Assembly (NCBI GenBank): GCA_002293345.1
Contig: DBDB01000005.1
Span: forward strand, 4,413-19,549
Length of the DNA stretch: 15,137 nt
Source: Alistipes sp. UBA943
Lineage (GTDB): Bacteria; Bacteroidota; Bacteroidia; Bacteroidales; Rikenellaceae
Direction of reading: 5' to 3'
The position numbers were made by a program, and so were the translations under genes. The notes under the pieces are model-generated. The model saw only the letters and a program-made list of their open reading frames with translations, was not told the DNA's origin and did no database searches. Positions 13,665 to 15,137 of the stretch are shown here, one piece after another; position 1 is the first letter of the stretch; each line of letters starts with the position of its first letter.

Positions 13665-15137
13665 TTAATGATGAGCCTGCCACCAGTCAAAATCTGCAAT
13701 AAAGGTATTATAATCCGATTCTGAGAGATATTTGCGGAGTTCTTGTTTAAAGTGAGGCCAATTAGCTATCTTGCCTAACTCGTTGATAATTAGATAGTCT
13801 AAGTCGTTAACAACGTCGTCAGGATAAACGTCTCCTCCGATATTAAGACGTTGATTAAAACCATCCCTCAAATCCACAAATAAGGGGGAATACAAACCGT
13901 TTTCTTTTCTCCTATCCGTTTTTTGCCAGTTTTGCCTTGCTTCATAGGAAATCCCTATAGGTGTAGGGGTTTCTATCTCATCCCATACATTCTCTGTTGG
14001 ATCCTGGAATTGTTCTCTCCACCCCAACGATTTGTAGTAAGCCCTACATAGTTCCCATCCTACATAATTCGCCCAACTCTCGTTAAGCAGGCGCTGACCG
14101 AGAAGCATAGCAGCAATTTCATCATTCCCCAACCATTTCCATTGTATCCAGTGGCCCAGTTCGTGTAAGACAAGGCCGATAGTGTAACTGTGATGATGTA
14201 AATACACAGTCTCATTTGTATATGTTGGGTATGGATGATAGACTTCTATCTGGTTTTGAATAGAAACACCTGTGGTACCGTGGCCGATACCCATGAATCC
14301 CTCCATGTGGTCTTTCGACGAAATTTTGACTACCACAGTAGATTGATGGTCCTCGTTTTCCTTGCGGATTTCATCAGTCAGCACGTGATTACCGTAGAAG
14401 AAATAGCTTGCCGCTCTTTGCGTCTCGTAAAGAGGAATCTCTGTTTCAGTGGGTCTTAGCGTAATATCTTTACGCCCCATGACCATTCCTTGCGAGTATT
14501 CAAGCGTCGAACCGTTCCCCAAGCGACAAATCCTGAAACGTTCGTTTGGATCCTTGAAAAAGAACCAGATTTCGGCAACCGAGGGCACGTAAGAGGGATA
14601 ACTGAATGCTCCACTGCTATTTGTGGTGCACGAACCGTACTCCGATGACCCTGTTCTGAATTTTATCTGCAGATTTGCCAGCGGAACATATTTCCCCAAT
14701 TGATTGTCGTAGGTTTCCACCTTTCCTTTGACTCCGGAAAATGGCGGCGTTACGGGCGGCGTAGGGGGATTGTATGGATTGGTGCCCCAATCCCCGACAG
14801 GCCCCAATCCCCCATATTTCGGCACCATCCGGGTGTCAATATTATCTTGCACATCGCCATGGAGGGCGATCTCGATCGCTTCCATTTCCACCGCCATCAT
14901 CGCGTCGTCACTCAGGTTCAATTCACGCACCGCAGCCTTGCTCGCACCCATGTTCTCACCCCGATTCTTGCCCTTCAATACACCCGAATTTCCCGCAGAA
15001 TGTGGCTTCAGGATATCTCTCGGGCCGATCGTCTCCACCGACTCGGACTCCGCAACCGCCATGTCGTGATTCAACACACGTTGCTCCACAACCTCCGCCG
15101 CACGTGGCAAAAATACCTCCCACAGCTCCTCGAAATC
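13665..15137 (-). CDS. putative gluzincin-type metalloprotease with carboxypeptidase-regulatory-like domain, N-terminus off the right edge
   Basis: The frame is open to the right edge, so the 490 visible residues lack the true start and any signal peptide. An internal TTG at 15110 is not a convincing start. Visible residues 1-110 are acidic and helical. They are followed by a Pro-rich linker (PPTPPVTPP, about 124-132) and a beta domain at about 135-210 resembling carboxypeptidase-regulatory folds (VKGKVETYD...PLANLQIKF...TTNSSGAFSYP). A zincin site follows: HELGHW at 325-330 (HExxH) and NESWA 23 residues further on, whose Glu353 suits the third ligand of a gluzincin. I cannot place it in a named peptidase family. 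It is probably exported, given the lipoprotein 12 nt downstream. GC falls along the gene: 66/120 at 14881-15000 versus 50/120 at 13861-13980. Confidence 0.75.
   Translation of the reverse strand, partial: DFEELWEVFLPRAAEVVEQRVLNHDMAVAESESVETIGPRDILKPHSAGNSGVLKGKNRGENMGASKAAVRELNLSDDAMMAVEMEAIEIALHGDVQDNIDTRMVPKYGGLGPVGDWGTNPYNPPTPPVTPPFSGVKGKVETYDNQLGKYVPLANLQIKFRTGSSEYGSCTTNSSGAFSYPSYVPSVAEIWFFFKDPNERFRICRLGNGSTLEYSQGMVMGRKDITLRPTETEIPLYETQRAASYFFYGNHVLTDEIRKENEDHQSTVVVKISSKDHMEGFMGIGHGTTGVSIQNQIEVYHPYPTYTNETVYLHHHSYTIGLVLHELGHWIQWKWLGNDEIAAMLLGQRLLNESWANYVGWELCRAYYKSLGWREQFQDPTENVWDEIETPTPIGISYEARQNWQKTDRRKENGLYSPLFVDLRDGFNQRLNIGGDVYPDDVVNDLDYLIINELGKIANWPHFKQELRKYLSESDYNTFIADFDWWQAHH
13687..13748 (-). 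repeat. 62-nt direct repeat, intact protease copy
   Basis: This lies within the last 30 codons of the metalloprotease gene and encodes FKQELRKYLSESDYNTFI and neighbouring residues. It matches 13104-13165 at 61 of 62 positions and provides enough perfect identity for homologous recombination or gene conversion with that copy. Confidence 0.95.

Noticed and set aside
1..15137. CRISPR arrays, tRNA or rRNA genes, insertion sequences, phage genes
   Set aside because: No regularly spaced repeats, cloverleaf-like segments, transposase or integrase motifs were found. The only repeats are those listed.

Overview
The window reads as chromosomal DNA of a member of the Bacteroidetes, most likely order Bacteroidales. 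The start codons mostly follow A/T-rich leaders without a Shine-Dalgarno sequence, two starts follow TAnnTTTG-type -7 boxes, and the gene set (long UbiD-family decarboxylase, LpxL-type acyltransferase next to glycosyltransferases, M20C dipeptidase, small lipoproteins) fits that phylum. The genus cannot be named from this sequence. All genes but one are on the minus strand.

Left end (1-2131): the 5' part of rlmD, a stand-alone DnaQ-like 3'-5' exonuclease, and the divergently transcribed ogt, the only plus-strand gene. The rlmD/exonuclease gap and the ogt/ubiD gap each carry a copy of the same degenerate 29-nt repeat.

Centre (2132-8294): a tightly packed seven-gene minus-strand operon, with junctions from an 8-nt overlap to a 5-nt gap. 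In transcription order it holds a 92-aa unknown protein, a 265-aa unknown protein with a repeated disordered linker, rsmI, an LpxL/HtrB-type acyltransferase, a GT2 glycosyltransferase, a Dpm1-like polyprenol-phosphate mannosyltransferase and a UbiD-family decarboxylase. Three consecutive genes point to envelope lipid and glycan assembly at the inner membrane.

Right-centre (8428-12599): the housekeeping genes gltX, ychF and pepD. pepD and ychF overlap by one base.

Right end (12622-15137): an AT-richer accessory segment with a HELGH metalloprotease-like gene that runs off the right edge, followed by two related small lipoproteins. Between the lipoproteins is an untranslated copy of the last codons of the protease gene. 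The intact 3' end and this copy share a perfect 52-nt direct repeat, offset by 583 nt, and the lipoprotein 3' ends align at an offset of 584 nt. This indicates a tandem duplication of about 584 bp covering the protease 3' end plus the lipoprotein gene. The lipoproteins have diverged while the untranslated remnant has not, which makes this the most unusual part of the window. It may be an undescribed protease/lipoprotein cassette with an extra partner gene.
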